NCBI RefSeq assembly: GCF_002086815.1
Contig: NZ_MVID01000017.1
Coordinates: 60,075 to 124,074, forward strand
Source: Mycolicibacterium parafortuitum
Lineage (GTDB): Bacteria; Actinomycetota; Actinomycetes; Mycobacteriales; Mycobacteriaceae
Direction: 5' to 3'
Length of the DNA: 64,000 bases
Every line of letters starts with the position of its first letter. Within the stretch, counting starts at the first letter, position 1. The notes under the pieces are model-generated. The model saw only the letters and a list, made by a program, of their open reading frames with translations, did not search any database and was not told where the DNA came from. Both the position numbers and the translations under genes were made by a program. Of this stretch, positions 8,296 through 17,512 are shown in pieces.

Positions 8296-9419
8296 CACTT
8301 CTGTCCCATCGCCGCGAGTCCGTCGAGCATGTAGGTCAACCCGAAATCCGGGCCGAAGTCCTGCAATGTTCCGGTGCTGCAACCGAGTTGGCGCAGGCCC
8401 ATCATGTTGCAGACCTCCTTGATCAACTGGTTGTCGAACAGGACCTTGTCGGTGACGACCTTGACGCGCAGCGCCCCGTTTCTCTGGTCGGCGACGTTGT
8501 ACAGGTTGTCCAGCGTCATCGGCGCGACGTCGAGCAGTTCCATCAGGTCACGTTCGTGGTCCTTGGCGACGGTGTTCAGCACGATGTCGCCGTTGGCGAC
8601 CAGCGCCTTGATCGATTCCCGGTGCTTGTCCAGCACCTCGCCGGTGTTGGTCAGCACCTCGTTGATCTTGCGGCCGGTGGTGCCGCTGCCGAGGTCCTCG
8701 TCGGCCAGGATCTGGCTCAGCGCCCGCACAGAACTGCCGAACTCGCGCATCAACTCGTCGTTGCGCGCGGCGGCGTCCGACAGCGAGCTGACGTTGCGCA
8801 CGATGGTGGTCAGCTGGTCCTTGGTGACCGCACCCCGATCGGAGCTGAGCCGCAACGCGTTCGACAGTTCGCCCAGCGCGTCCTTGATCTGCTGGCCTCG
8901 GCCGTCGACGACGGCGGCGCCGCCGTCGAGGACGTCGGCGATCGGACCGTTGCCCTTGCCGTCGCCGCGCAGCGACACCGCGAGTTTGTCGAGGGTGTCG
9001 AGCACACGGGCGAATTCGACCGGGGTGCGGGTGCGGTTGAGCCCGATGGTGTCGTGGTTCTGCAGTGTCGGGCCGTCCCCCCGGTAGGGCGGTGTCAGCT
9101 CGATCTGGCGGTCGGTCAAAATCGAGTTCGAGATGGTGGCGGCCTGGACATCGGCCGGAACCTTCACGTCGCCATCGACGGTGAAGTCGACCTCGACGTA
9201 GCCGTTCTTCGGCGTGATCTTGGTGACCTTGCCGACCGGCATCCCGAGCACCGCGACCACGTTGCCCTCGTAAAGCCCTGCTGCACTGTCGAACTGCGCA
9301 GTGACCGTGATGGTGTCGAGTTTGTCCTTGGCGTAGCCAACCAGTACGACGGCGGCGACCAGGGCCAGCACCGCGCAGACCGCGGCGGCGGCGATGATCC
9401 TTCCCCGGGTGAATGTCAT
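8295..9419 (-). CDS. mceD: MCE-family protein, MceD position
   Basis: 374 residues: short cytoplasmic start, membrane helix (about residues 8-28), MCE domain (about 35-115, with GNVVAVLGMPVGKVTKI and SNSILTDRQIELTPPY) and a long helical region. It is the fourth MCE subunit of the operon. The start ATG overlaps the mceC stop (ATGA at 9416-9419), and its own stop overlaps mceE, so the whole set is translationally coupled. Two Cys residues near the C terminus (VCNMMG, LGCSTG) may form a disulfide in the periplasm. Confidence 0.9.
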   Translation of the reverse strand: MTFTRGRIIAAAAVCAVLALVAAVVLVGYAKDKLDTITVTAQFDSAAGLYEGNVVAVLGMPVGKVTKITPKNGYVEVDFTVDGDVKVPADVQAATISNSILTDRQIELTPPYRGDGPTLQNHDTIGLNRTRTPVEFARVLDTLDKLAVSLRGDGKGNGPIADVLDGGAAVVDGRGQQIKDALGELSNALRLSSDRGAVTKDQLTTIVRNVSSLSDAAARNDELMREFGSSVRALSQILADEDLGSGTTGRKINEVLTNTGEVLDKHRESIKALVANGDIVLNTVAKDHERDLMELLDVAPMTLDNLYNVADQRNGALRVKVVTDKVLFDNQLIKEVCNMMGLRQLGCSTGTLQDFGPDFGLTYMLDGLAAMGQK

Positions 9420-10462
9420 TTGCAGTCCTGGTAGTACTCGATCATCCCCAGCTGTTTTGCGCGGCCGCTGATAGCGCACATCCACGAGTCGACCAGCAGT
9501 CCGCTGGAGGCGTTGAAGTCGATCGCGTTGCCGGTTCCGGTGATGTTGGTCAGGTTGCGCAGCGCGATCGGCGCGGTCTGCAGGATGCTGCGCACCATGC
9601 CGTCGTTGTTGCCGAGCAGGGTCGAGAGCTCCCGCAGGTTGGTCAGCAGCTCCTCCAGCTGTGGACGGTCGTCGATGACGATGTCGCTCAACGTCTCAAC
9701 CAGATTGGTCAGCGCGTCCATCATCGCGTGGAAGGTCGCCCGCCGGGCGACGAACTCACCGAGCAGCGAATTGCCCTGATCCACCAGGCTTCCGATGGTG
9801 GCCTGCTGGCGCCGCAGTGTGGTGCTGACCATGTCGGTGGTCTCGAGAAGTTCGCCGAGCTGGTCGCGGCGCTGGGCGATGATCGTCGAGAGCGTGTGGG
9901 TGTTCTCCAGCGCCTGCGGGACCACCGGCGGCAGCGTGTCGAGCTGTTTTCCGAGGATCGCCAGCGTCTTGGCGAACTGGTCGGAGTCGACCTGCTCGAA
10001 GGTCGTGGTGACGTCGGTCAGCGCCTCCTGGAGGTCGTAGGGCACCTCGGTGTGGCTCAGGTCGAAGGTGTTGTCCGGCAACGATCCCGGGCCGTCGGGG
10101 TACAGCGCGAGATAGCGCGAACCCAGGATCGTGGTGATCTTGATGGTGGCCCTGGAGTCCTCGCCGAGGACGACGTCGTCGCGGACCTTCAGCCGCGCCT
10201 CGACGTGGTCGCCCATCAGCTTCATGCTCGCGACCTCGCCGACCGGGATGCCGGCGACGGTGATCGGATTACCGGGTTGAAGGGCGGCGGCCTGAAGGAA
10301 TTTCGCGGTGTAGTGCCGGTACCCGAAATCGGCGACCCGGACCAGCAGCAGCGCACCGACGAGCACCGCGACAACCGCCACCGCGATGACGCCGAGCCAG
10401 GTCATGTTGTAGTTCTCCAGCGGACGCCGCCTGCGCCGGAGCTTCGGTGTGGGATCAGCCAT
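9416..10462 (-). CDS. mceC: MCE-family protein, MceC position
   Basis: 348 residues. A basic N terminus (KLRRRRRP) precedes a membrane anchor (about residues 21-43) and an MCE domain (about 55-135; PGNPITVAGIPVGEVASM, GSRYLALYPDG). The helical part runs to about 310, and the C-terminal DSWMCAISGRAKQL...YYQDCK carries the two Cys residues seen in many MceC-type proteins. It overlaps mceB by eight bases. It should form one subunit of the lipid-conducting hexamer. Confidence 0.9.
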   Translation of the reverse strand: MADPTPKLRRRRRPLENYNMTWLGVIAVAVVAVLVGALLLVRVADFGYRHYTAKFLQAAALQPGNPITVAGIPVGEVASMKLMGDHVEARLKVRDDVVLGEDSRATIKITTILGSRYLALYPDGPGSLPDNTFDLSHTEVPYDLQEALTDVTTTFEQVDSDQFAKTLAILGKQLDTLPPVVPQALENTHTLSTIIAQRRDQLGELLETTDMVSTTLRRQQATIGSLVDQGNSLLGEFVARRATFHAMMDALTNLVETLSDIVIDDRPQLEELLTNLRELSTLLGNNDGMVRSILQTAPIALRNLTNITGTGNAIDFNASSGLLVDSWMCAISGRAKQLGMIEYYQDCK

Positions 10463-11510
10463 TGGCCATGTTCCTGCACTTGGGGGTGTGGCGCGCCTTG
10501 TTGCCGGGGGTGGCGGCCGCGACGACGATCGGGGTCACGTCGTTGAGGCCCGGGAAGAACGCGGTGCCGTCGAGTTCGCACGCGTACGCGTTGGCGTAGG
10601 TGCCCTCCCCGGTGATGCGCGCGAAGCCCTTGAGCATCAGCGGCAGGTTGGCGCCGACGAACGCCAACTGCGGTTCGATCTTGACCATGTGCGCCGCGAA
10701 TCCCGGTTCGCGGCGCACCAGTTCGTTCAGCGACGGGTACACCTCGTCGGACACCGTGGACAGTTGGCGGACCACCTTCGCGATCGAGCCCATCGACTCG
10801 ATCAGCTCGGGCCTGCGCGCGTCGAAGGTCGACACCACCGACCGGGCCTGCCCGATGATGTGGTCCAGATCGTCGTTGTGCTGGGCGAGGTTGCCCACCA
10901 CGGTGTTCAGATCGGTGATCACGCCGCCGAGTTCCTCGTCGCGGCCGGCGAACGATTCGGTCAGCTGCGCGGTCTGGTCGACCAGCGCGGTGATCGACGC
11001 CTCGTCGCCCTGCAGCGACTGGATGACGCCCTTGGTCAGGTTGTCGGCGTGCTTGGGGTCCAGGATGCTGAACAGCGGCTCGTAACCGTTGAGCAGCGTG
11101 CCGACGTCGAATGACGGATCGGTCTGCTCGACGGGGATCACGCTGCCCGCCGGAAGCGGCCGCGGCTCACCGAGATTGCCGAGCGAGAGGCCGAGATAGC
11201 GCTGCCCGACGATGTTCTGGTAGGTCACCGACGCGACCGTGGTGCCCAGCACCTGCTGGTCGGACTGCACCACGAACGACACCTTCGCCTGCGCGCCCTC
11301 CAGTTCGATCTTCTCCACCCGGCCGACGCGCACGCCGGCCATCCGCACGTCGTCGCCCTCGCGAAGCCCGAACACGTCGGTGAACACCGCCGCGTACGGC
11401 ACCGTCGAGCCGGCCACGTCCCGGCGCAACGTGACGTACACCAGCCAGGTCAGCGTCAACGCCACCACCATGAACAGCGCCAGGCCGATCGCGGGACCGC
11501 GTGTCTTCAT
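10455..11510 (-). CDS. mceB: MCE-family protein, MceB position
   Basis: 351 residues: membrane helix (about residues 7-27), MCE domain (about 38-115; EGDDVRMAGVRVGRVEKIEL, NIVGQRYLGLSLG) and a helical stretch rich in Asp and Leu. Two Cys residues at the C-terminal end (YACELDG, PKCRNMANG) probably pair in the periplasm. Its ATG overlaps the mceA stop by four bases. Its role is as a subunit of the Mce lipid transporter, as for its neighbours. Confidence 0.9.
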   Translation of the reverse strand: MKTRGPAIGLALFMVVALTLTWLVYVTLRRDVAGSTVPYAAVFTDVFGLREGDDVRMAGVRVGRVEKIELEGAQAKVSFVVQSDQQVLGTTVASVTYQNIVGQRYLGLSLGNLGEPRPLPAGSVIPVEQTDPSFDVGTLLNGYEPLFSILDPKHADNLTKGVIQSLQGDEASITALVDQTAQLTESFAGRDEELGGVITDLNTVVGNLAQHNDDLDHIIGQARSVVSTFDARRPELIESMGSIAKVVRQLSTVSDEVYPSLNELVRREPGFAAHMVKIEPQLAFVGANLPLMLKGFARITGEGTYANAYACELDGTAFFPGLNDVTPIVVAAATPGNKARHTPKCRNMANG

Positions 11511-13162
11511 CGGGCCCCCTCTCCCCCGGCGGGTTCGGCCGGCGACACCGTGGTGCCGCGGGCCACCGGTCCGAGTAGCAGTTGGGTTGCCGTGGAGACG
11601 GGTTGGCCGGTGATGGTGCTCAGCACCGCGCGCTCATAGGGGCTGCCGACGGGGCCGACGTTCCCGCCGAAGGCCGGCGAGACAGCGGAGGCGGGGGCCG
11701 CTTCGGCGGCGCCGGCGGGCGGGCCCGGTGCCGGACCGACCGGCGGCGGCGGCACATAACGCGGTGAATCCTCGCGCTTCGGTGCGACCGGGGCCAGCGG
11801 GGACTGGTTGACCGGCGGCGGCGGGATCGGGACCAGGGCCTCGTTGGCCGTCCCGGGCACCGGGGGCGCCGGCGACATCCACGTCGGCAGAGGAGGATTC
11901 GGATCGGCGAGGTTCGGATTCGGGTTGACCAGCGGCGGGCCGACGGCGACCAGGTTGCCGTTCTCCCCGAGTACCGTGCCCCGCGGCGGCGCCAGATCCT
12001 TGGGCGGCTGGTAGTTCTGCGGCAGCAGCGCCTCGGGCAGTGCGGGGCGGGTCACCACCAGCGGCGCGGTGTAGCAACTCGGGCCGAGCAGCTCGCCGTA
12101 CCGCGGGCAGTCGGCCCGGGTGTAGGTGTAGGTCGGGGTCAGCGACAAGTTCATCCGCATGTTGCCGACGTCGCGCTCCGGGCGCCAGACCTCGTCGAAG
12201 AACTTGTCGGACAACCCGTTCAGCTTCACGAACGCCGGCAGCCAGTGGTGCGAGGTATCGGCGAGGTTCCCGATCACCGGGGTCAGCTCGCCGGTGATGG
12301 TGACCAGCCGGTCGGTGTGGTTGTTGAGCGCCGTGAGGGTGGTACCGGTGGTGTGCAGACCGCCGCTGACCAGAGAGTCGAGCTGCGCGCGCTGCGCCAC
12401 CAGGGTTTGCATCGGCTGTACCGCGGTGTGCAGCGCGTCGAGCAGTTCCGGTGCGGTGGAGCGCAGTCCACGCGTCGCATCGATAAGAGCGGATACCGTC
12501 GTCGGCCCCGGATCGGTGGCCACGATCGAGTCGATCTCGTCGATCATCCGGTTCAATTGCGCACCCGCGCCGAGCAGTTCGGTGCGCCGGTTCTCGGTGG
12601 CCGCGTTCAGCGCGGCGAGAATGCCGACCGTGTTGTCCTCACGGCCACGGCCGGTCGCGGCCAGGATGTCGCGCAGCTTGCTGATCGTGGTCTGGAACAG
12701 CACGGTGGGCAACTCGGTGTCCTCGGGGATCTGGGTGCCCTCGCTGATCGGCGGCCCTGAGCTCGCACCATTCGGCGGCCCGCCGCGGTCCACGAGTTGC
12801 ACCGACGACACCGCGAACACGTTGCTCGGCACCACCCGTGCGGTGACGGTGGCCGGTATCGCGCGCGCGTAGTGCGGGTCGAGGTTGATGTGGACGAGGT
12901 TCGGCTGCCCGTGCGCGGCCGGGGTCACGCCGTCGACAGCGCCGACGAGCACCCCGTGATACTTCACGTCGGATCGCTGCGGCAGGCCGTCACCGACGTT
13001 AACCAGGTTGGCCACGACGCGCACGAACGGGTCCAGCCGACCGGTCGCCTTCACCAACAGAATTCCCGAGACCAGCGACAGCACGAGGATCACCGCGATG
13101 CCGCAGCCGAGCAGCTGTCGATCGCTGGGCCCACGGCCGTCGAGATCGAAGGAATTCGCCAC
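11507..13162 (-). CDS. mceA: MCE-family protein, MceA position, long Pro-rich tail
   Basis: 551 residues, clearly longer than the roughly 400-450 of M. tuberculosis MceA proteins. A membrane helix (about residues 18-38) and MCE domain (about 45-130; VGDGLPQRSDVKYHGVLVGAV) are followed by the helical needle to about 350. Residues about 385-520 form a Pro/Ala/Gly-rich, probably disordered tail with runs such as PIPPPPVN and YVPPPPVGPAPGPP. The start lies directly after the yrbEB stop. MceA is the first MCE subunit; the tail may reach into the cell wall (inference). Confidence 0.9.
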   Translation of the reverse strand: MANSFDLDGRGPSDRQLLGCGIAVILVLSLVSGILLVKATGRLDPFVRVVANLVNVGDGLPQRSDVKYHGVLVGAVDGVTPAAHGQPNLVHINLDPHYARAIPATVTARVVPSNVFAVSSVQLVDRGGPPNGASSGPPISEGTQIPEDTELPTVLFQTTISKLRDILAATGRGREDNTVGILAALNAATENRRTELLGAGAQLNRMIDEIDSIVATDPGPTTVSALIDATRGLRSTAPELLDALHTAVQPMQTLVAQRAQLDSLVSGGLHTTGTTLTALNNHTDRLVTITGELTPVIGNLADTSHHWLPAFVKLNGLSDKFFDEVWRPERDVGNMRMNLSLTPTYTYTRADCPRYGELLGPSCYTAPLVVTRPALPEALLPQNYQPPKDLAPPRGTVLGENGNLVAVGPPLVNPNPNLADPNPPLPTWMSPAPPVPGTANEALVPIPPPPVNQSPLAPVAPKREDSPRYVPPPPVGPAPGPPAGAAEAAPASAVSPAFGGNVGPVGSPYERAVLSTITGQPVSTATQLLLGPVARGTTVSPAEPAGGEGAR

Positions 13163-14017
13163 CTAGCCTCCGAACCTTGCACCGGAGTCGACGCTCCACA
13201 GCGCCATGGTGAGCAGCATGTTCACGATGATCACGACGGTGATGCTGGCCCGCATCGCGTGCCCGGCGGCGACCCCGACCCCTTCGGGACCACCGCTGGC
13301 GTAGAAGCCGTAGTAGCACTGGATCGTCGTGGCGATCCAGACGAAGATGATCGCCTTCAGCAGTGAATACAGGATGTCCTGCCCGGACAGCATCAGGGTG
13401 AAGTAGTGCATGTACGAACCCGTCGCACCACCGCTGATGGCCATCACCACCAGCTGGGTGGTCAGGTAGCTGACGGCGAGGCACACCACGTAGAGCGGGA
13501 TCACCGCGACCACCGAGGCCATCAGCCGGGTGGTCACCAGGTACGGGATCGGCCGGATCGCAAGGGAATCCAGCGCGTCGATCTCCTCGGCGATGCGCAT
13601 CGAGCCCAGCTGGGCGGTGAATCGGCACCCGGCCTGGGTCGCGAACGCCAGCGACAACGCAATCGGCGCGAGCTCGCGGGTGTTCACCAGCGAGCTGATG
13701 ATGCCGGTCGCCGGACCCAGCCCCAGCAGGTCGAGGAAGTTGTACCCCTCGATGCCGACCAGCGCACCGACGGTGACACCCAGCACGATCGCCACCCCGG
13801 CGGTGCCGCCGCCGACGACCAGAGAACCGTTGCCCCAGGCGATGTCGGAGAGCAGGCGGACGAACTCGGCGCGATAGTGGCGCAGCGCCAACGGGATCGC
13901 CAGCAGCGCGCGCACGAAGAAGACCAGCATGTGGCCCAGTCGGGCGACCGGCGGTGTGCTCTTGCGGTACAGCCGGACGAACGGCGCCAGCGGCCGCGGT
14001 ACGTAGGTCGCCGCCAT
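13163..14017 (-). CDS. yrbEB: YrbE/MlaE-family permease, B position
   Basis: 284 residues. It is an MlaE-type integral membrane permease with about five helices and the characteristic cytoplasmic coupling stretch (GSMRIAEEIDALDSLAIRP) that contacts the ATPase. It pairs with yrbEA one base upstream and directly abuts mceA. Together the YrbE pair forms the inner-membrane core of the Mce lipid importer. The ATPase (MceG/MkL) is normally encoded elsewhere, and none is present in this window. Confidence 0.92.
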   Translation of the reverse strand: MAATYVPRPLAPFVRLYRKSTPPVARLGHMLVFFVRALLAIPLALRHYRAEFVRLLSDIAWGNGSLVVGGGTAGVAIVLGVTVGALVGIEGYNFLDLLGLGPATGIISSLVNTRELAPIALSLAFATQAGCRFTAQLGSMRIAEEIDALDSLAIRPIPYLVTTRLMASVVAVIPLYVVCLAVSYLTTQLVVMAISGGATGSYMHYFTLMLSGQDILYSLLKAIIFVWIATTIQCYYGFYASGGPEGVGVAAGHAMRASITVVIIVNMLLTMALWSVDSGARFGG

Positions 14018-14018
14018 A

Positions 14019-14876
14019 TCAGAGGCCCACCCGGGGGAACAGCATGATGTAGAGCTGACTGATCGCGACGTTGACGACCATCAGGATCAAGATCGACTCG
14101 ACCACGGCGGCGTTCACCGAATTCGCGACGCCGGTGGGGCCGCCCTTGGTGGACAACCCCTTCTGGCAGGACACCACCGCGACGATCGCGCCGAAGATGA
14201 CAGCCTTGATCATCGCGACGGTCATGTCTCCGGTGGTGGTGAACGAGGCGAAAGTCGCGACGAAGCTGCCGGGCGCACCGTTCTGGAAGTAGACGTTGAA
14301 CAGGTAGCTCGCCAGGAAGCCGACGAAGCACACCACTCCGGTCAGCGCGACGCCGATCAGGATCGCCGCGGCGAACCGGGGCACCACGAGGCGCCGGATC
14401 ACCGAAACGCCCATCACCTCCATCGCGTCGGTCTCCTCGCGCATCTTGCGGGAACCGAGATCGGCGGTGATCGCCGAACCGACGGCGGCGGCCATCAGGA
14501 TCGCCGCGGTCAGCGAAGCGGCCTGCCGGATGACGGCGAGCCCACTGGCGGCGCCGGCCAGCGACGTCGCGCCGACCTGACCGGCCAGCAGCGCGAACTG
14601 GATCGACAGGGTTACCCCGATCGGCAACGCCACCAGCACCGTCGGCAGCACCGCGGTGCCGGCCATGAACGCGCCCTGCCGGACGAACTCACCCCATTTG
14701 AACTTGCCGGTGAACAGATCGATGAAGAAGTACTGCAATGTCCGGACGGCGAGGACGAACTGTTCTCCGACCGTCGCCAGCGAGGCGAGCGGGTGGCGGC
14801 GGAGGTAGCCGCCGGCCCAGTCTTGGACGACGTGGACGGAATCATCGCGGCGAACCGGCTGATCCGCTGTCGTCAT
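14019..14876 (-). CDS. yrbEA: YrbE/MlaE-family permease, A position
   Basis: 285 residues from the ATG at 14876 (a GTG at 14897 is an alternative). It is the first gene of the mce operon. It is an MlaE-family permease: an amphipathic N-terminal helix with TVGEQFVLAVRTLQYFF, about five membrane helices, and the coupling motif GSRKMREETDAMEVMGVSVIRR. It forms a heterodimer with YrbEB and works with the ATPase MceG. A promoter and possible operator for the operon lie at 15010-15070. Confidence 0.92.
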   Translation of the reverse strand: MTTADQPVRRDDSVHVVQDWAGGYLRRHPLASLATVGEQFVLAVRTLQYFFIDLFTGKFKWGEFVRQGAFMAGTAVLPTVLVALPIGVTLSIQFALLAGQVGATSLAGAASGLAVIRQAASLTAAILMAAAVGSAITADLGSRKMREETDAMEVMGVSVIRRLVVPRFAAAILIGVALTGVVCFVGFLASYLFNVYFQNGAPGSFVATFASFTTTGDMTVAMIKAVIFGAIVAVVSCQKGLSTKGGPTGVANSVNAAVVESILILMVVNVAISQLYIMLFPRVGL

Positions 14877-15009
14877 CCCTGAAGCCCGCTCCGCCACAGC
14901 GCATCCGGAGCCGGAACCGGAACAACCTCACCGCGTGGGCGGGCCGCTGAGGCGCATGGCCGATTCACGTTCCGCGCCTCCCGATTTCGATGACCCACCC
15001 GCCTGGAGC

Positions 15010-15070
15010 AACCTAGGTAACCAGGTTCTGGATGGTCGTCACCGTATGACCGCAGCGATGATTGCGTCAA
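15010..15070 (-). promoter_or_regulatory. Promoter and candidate operator of the mce operon
   Basis: On the minus strand TTGACG (15065-15070) and TACGGT (15041-15046) are 18 bases apart. Just downstream, AACCT (15010-15014) and AGGTT (15023-15027) form an inverted repeat near the likely start site, where a repressor would block transcription. The adjacent double-TetR gene is the obvious candidate. The rest of the 14877-15144 gap shows nothing else I can name. Confidence 0.45.
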
Positions 15071-15144
15071 GGTTTCGCCAATCTTTCATTAACTTATTAG
15101 GCGGAGCCAGCAGCCCGACCCCAAGATTGACGGACGTGCAGATT

Positions 15145-16368
15145 CTATCGGGATTCGGGGATCAACAGCACCCGTAGCAGTCCTCCGACGAGTTGGCGCG
15201 ACGACTCGGTGTTGGCGTGGCGCTCGAGCCGTCCGATGTCGACGACGAGACCGAGGGCTGCATGCACAGCGAATCTGGCCTGCTGAACCGTCAGCCCGTC
15301 ACGAGCGGCGACCACCTGACGGGCCCACGACTCGACGATGGCGCGCTGGATGTTGTGCAGTGCGGCCCGGTCCTCGGCCGGCACGTTGATCTGTTCGGCG
15401 TAGTACACATAGGCCAGTTCCGGCTCGGCGAACGACCGCCACACATACGCGTCGATCAACTGGCCGACGGCCGTACGCTCGTCCGGCGCCATCGCCAGGA
15501 TCGTGCTCATGTCGCTGGAGACCCGATCGGCGGCGCGCCGGTAGATCGCGCTCAGGATGGCTGCCTTACCGCTGAAGAACCGGTAGATCGTCGACGTGGG
15601 CAGCCCGATGGCCGACGCGATGTCGTCCATCCCGGTCTCGCGGTATCCGTGTTTGTTGAACAGCCGCAGCGCGGTGGCAAGGATGGCCTCGTACTCCCCG
15701 GCGGGACCGATCGCCGGATCGGGGCGTCGTTGCGGCTTGTCGCGGGGTGGTATCGGGGGAAGGTCGGCGTCGCGCAGTTGGCGCGCCAACTCCGCCAGCA
15801 ATCGACGGATCTCGTTGGCCGGGAGCTTGGCCCGGTGGTCGCAGATGCTGCCGACGGCACTGAGCACCGCGGCGGTCACGGTCCAGCGCTGTCTGCTGTC
15901 GAGCTCGGGGCGCAGCGCCGACAACGGCCGCTGGAGGCGCCGGTTGACCACCTGGATCTGCTCGTTGGAGGTTGCCTGATCCTCCGGTTGCAGGTACCTC
16001 GCCTCCCAGCGGTACAGCGCACCGCTGGGGCGGGCTTTGACGGCGACGTCGATCAATGCCGCGACGATGCGCTCCCACTGCTCCTCGGGCGTGGCTCCGG
16101 CCTCGCTGCCGGTGTCGTCATCGGCGAACGTCGTCGCCGAGACCAACTGCTCACCGAGTCCGAGCACGGCCGCCCGGAACAGGTCGTACTTGCCCGAGTA
16201 GTGGCGGTACAGCGACGCGGCCGTGACACCCACCCGCGAAGCGATGTCCTCCATGCTGACGGCGTGATAGCCAAGTTCACTGAACGCTTCCGCTGACGCG
16301 CGCGCGATCTGCTGCTTACGATCTTTGGGGCGCCTGCGCGCATCGCGAACGTCCGCGGTGGCTGCCAT
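15145..16368 (-). CDS. Double TetR-domain regulator, Mce3R-like
   Basis: About 407 residues with two complete TetR units in tandem. The first DNA-binding domain (about residues 10-60) has RRPKDRKQQI and VTAASLYRHYSGK; the second (about 220-270) has LPTSTIYRFFSGK. This rare double architecture, the length, the RRPKDRK opening and the REARYL-like stretch match Mce3R, the repressor of the mce3 operon in M. tuberculosis. Here it lies upstream of the mce operon on the same strand, whereas mce3R is divergent. A GTG three codons upstream (16377) is an alternative start. It very probably controls this mce operon; the ligand is unknown. Confidence 0.85.
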   Translation of the reverse strand: MAATADVRDARRRPKDRKQQIARASAEAFSELGYHAVSMEDIASRVGVTAASLYRHYSGKYDLFRAAVLGLGEQLVSATTFADDDTGSEAGATPEEQWERIVAALIDVAVKARPSGALYRWEARYLQPEDQATSNEQIQVVNRRLQRPLSALRPELDSRQRWTVTAAVLSAVGSICDHRAKLPANEIRRLLAELARQLRDADLPPIPPRDKPQRRPDPAIGPAGEYEAILATALRLFNKHGYRETGMDDIASAIGLPTSTIYRFFSGKAAILSAIYRRAADRVSSDMSTILAMAPDERTAVGQLIDAYVWRSFAEPELAYVYYAEQINVPAEDRAALHNIQRAIVESWARQVVAARDGLTVQQARFAVHAALGLVVDIGRLERHANTESSRQLVGGLLRVLLIPESR

Positions 16369-16485
16369 ACGGCACACCCTAACGCCGTGGTCCCCGCCGC
16401 GGGAAAAATCGCCCGTTCTGGCGAACAGCGATTTACTTCTTTGCCGTTTCGCCCAGCCCTGCCACGCGTCGGCGGTGCGGCGCGC

Positions 16486-17421
16486 TCACCCGCGCGCACC
16501 CCCGCCGGCGGCGAAAGTCCGCGGTACCCAACCCTGTTCACGCAGCCACCCCTTCCGCGCCTCCGGATACCACTTCAGCGCCGCAGGCACCGCGGGCCAT
16601 CCGGTACGGATCGCCGCCCGGATGGTGCGGTAGGCGGACTCGTCGGCGCGGGTCCAACGGATGTCGAAGCGCTGCCGAACCAGCGGCGGCAGTCCGCCGA
16701 AGATCACCAGGCGCATGGGTGGAGCCAGAGCCGTGCGTACCGGCAACGTCGGCAGCAGCAGGTCGGTCAGCGGTTTGAGCCGCGGATGCGTCGGATAATC
16801 CGGCGACGCGCTCATATCGGGGATCGCGCTGCGCTTGATGAACTCGATGAGGTAGTCCGAGGCCGGGTTCGGCTGCAGCACTTCCCGGCAGTACCGGTCG
16901 AATTCGCGGTCGAACTCCACGCGGTTGGGTGGCATCACGGAGTCGCTCATCGCGTAGCGCCGATACCACTCGCAGCCGTCGGCGTAGAGCTCCTCGCTCT
17001 GCTGTGCGGTGAGCCGATGCCGGTCCCAGTGGATCGCGATGCGATCCACCATGCGCTGGAACGTCGCATGCGCCCACCAGAACGTCTCGGGATTCAGCGC
17101 GTGGTAGCGACTTCCGTCGCCGAGTCGGCCCTTGATGTCGCGGTGGAAGTCGCGCACCTGTAGCCCTGTCGCGTCGGCCCGCGGACCGTCGTAGACGGTG
17201 CCCAGGATTCCGGGCAGGGACCGGAAGACACGGTCGACGGGATCGTCGAAAAAGTCGGAGTGGTCGATCAGACCCTGACCGATGGCCGGATGCATGGTCT
17301 GCAGCAGTCCCGCGGTGCCGCCTTCGAAGGCGATCCGCATGTCACCGGCCCAGCGCCACAACAGCGACCGCGCGCCGAGAGGACGCCGGACCGCACCTGC
17401 CGCGCCGGCCGAATCGGTCAC
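16486..17421 (-). CDS. DUF2236 / MpaB-like oxygenase-fold protein
   Basis: 311 residues of the DUF2236 family. Family motifs are VRDFHRDIKG (about residues 89-98), YHALNPETFWWAHATF (about 106-121) with the conserved His, and the C-terminal DIRWTRADESAYRTIR. It is most like the third copy at 61370-62254, which shares the RDFH.DIKG and YHAL.PET..WAHATF signatures. It is divergent from the TetR gene at 17513, and the 91-base gap holds a palindrome that could be a shared operator. Probably a heme-dependent oxidoreductase (family inference); substrate unknown. Confidence 0.82.
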   Translation of the reverse strand: MTDSAGAAGAVRRPLGARSLLWRWAGDMRIAFEGGTAGLLQTMHPAIGQGLIDHSDFFDDPVDRVFRSLPGILGTVYDGPRADATGLQVRDFHRDIKGRLGDGSRYHALNPETFWWAHATFQRMVDRIAIHWDRHRLTAQQSEELYADGCEWYRRYAMSDSVMPPNRVEFDREFDRYCREVLQPNPASDYLIEFIKRSAIPDMSASPDYPTHPRLKPLTDLLLPTLPVRTALAPPMRLVIFGGLPPLVRQRFDIRWTRADESAYRTIRAAIRTGWPAVPAALKWYPEARKGWLREQGWVPRTFAAGGGARG

Positions 17422-17480
17422 CGAACGCCAACCGCTGCCGCGGCACCGCCGTGGTGTGCCATCATGCCCTCATGGTCACA

Positions 17481-17494
17481 CGAGCGATCACTCG
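17481..17494. promoter_or_regulatory. Candidate TetR operator, palindrome
   Basis: CGAGCGATCACTCG is a 14-base palindrome with a single imperfect pair. It is centred in the gap between the divergent DUF2236 and TetR genes, a typical place for a shared TetR operator. Confidence 0.4.
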
Positions 17495-17512
17495 CATTCA
17501 ATTCGCGTTTCG

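Noticed and set aside
3795..14876. Assignment to mce1, mce2, mce3 or mce4
   Set aside because: Gene order alone does not decide it; the Mce3R-like regulator hints at mce3, but strand layout and tail genes differ.
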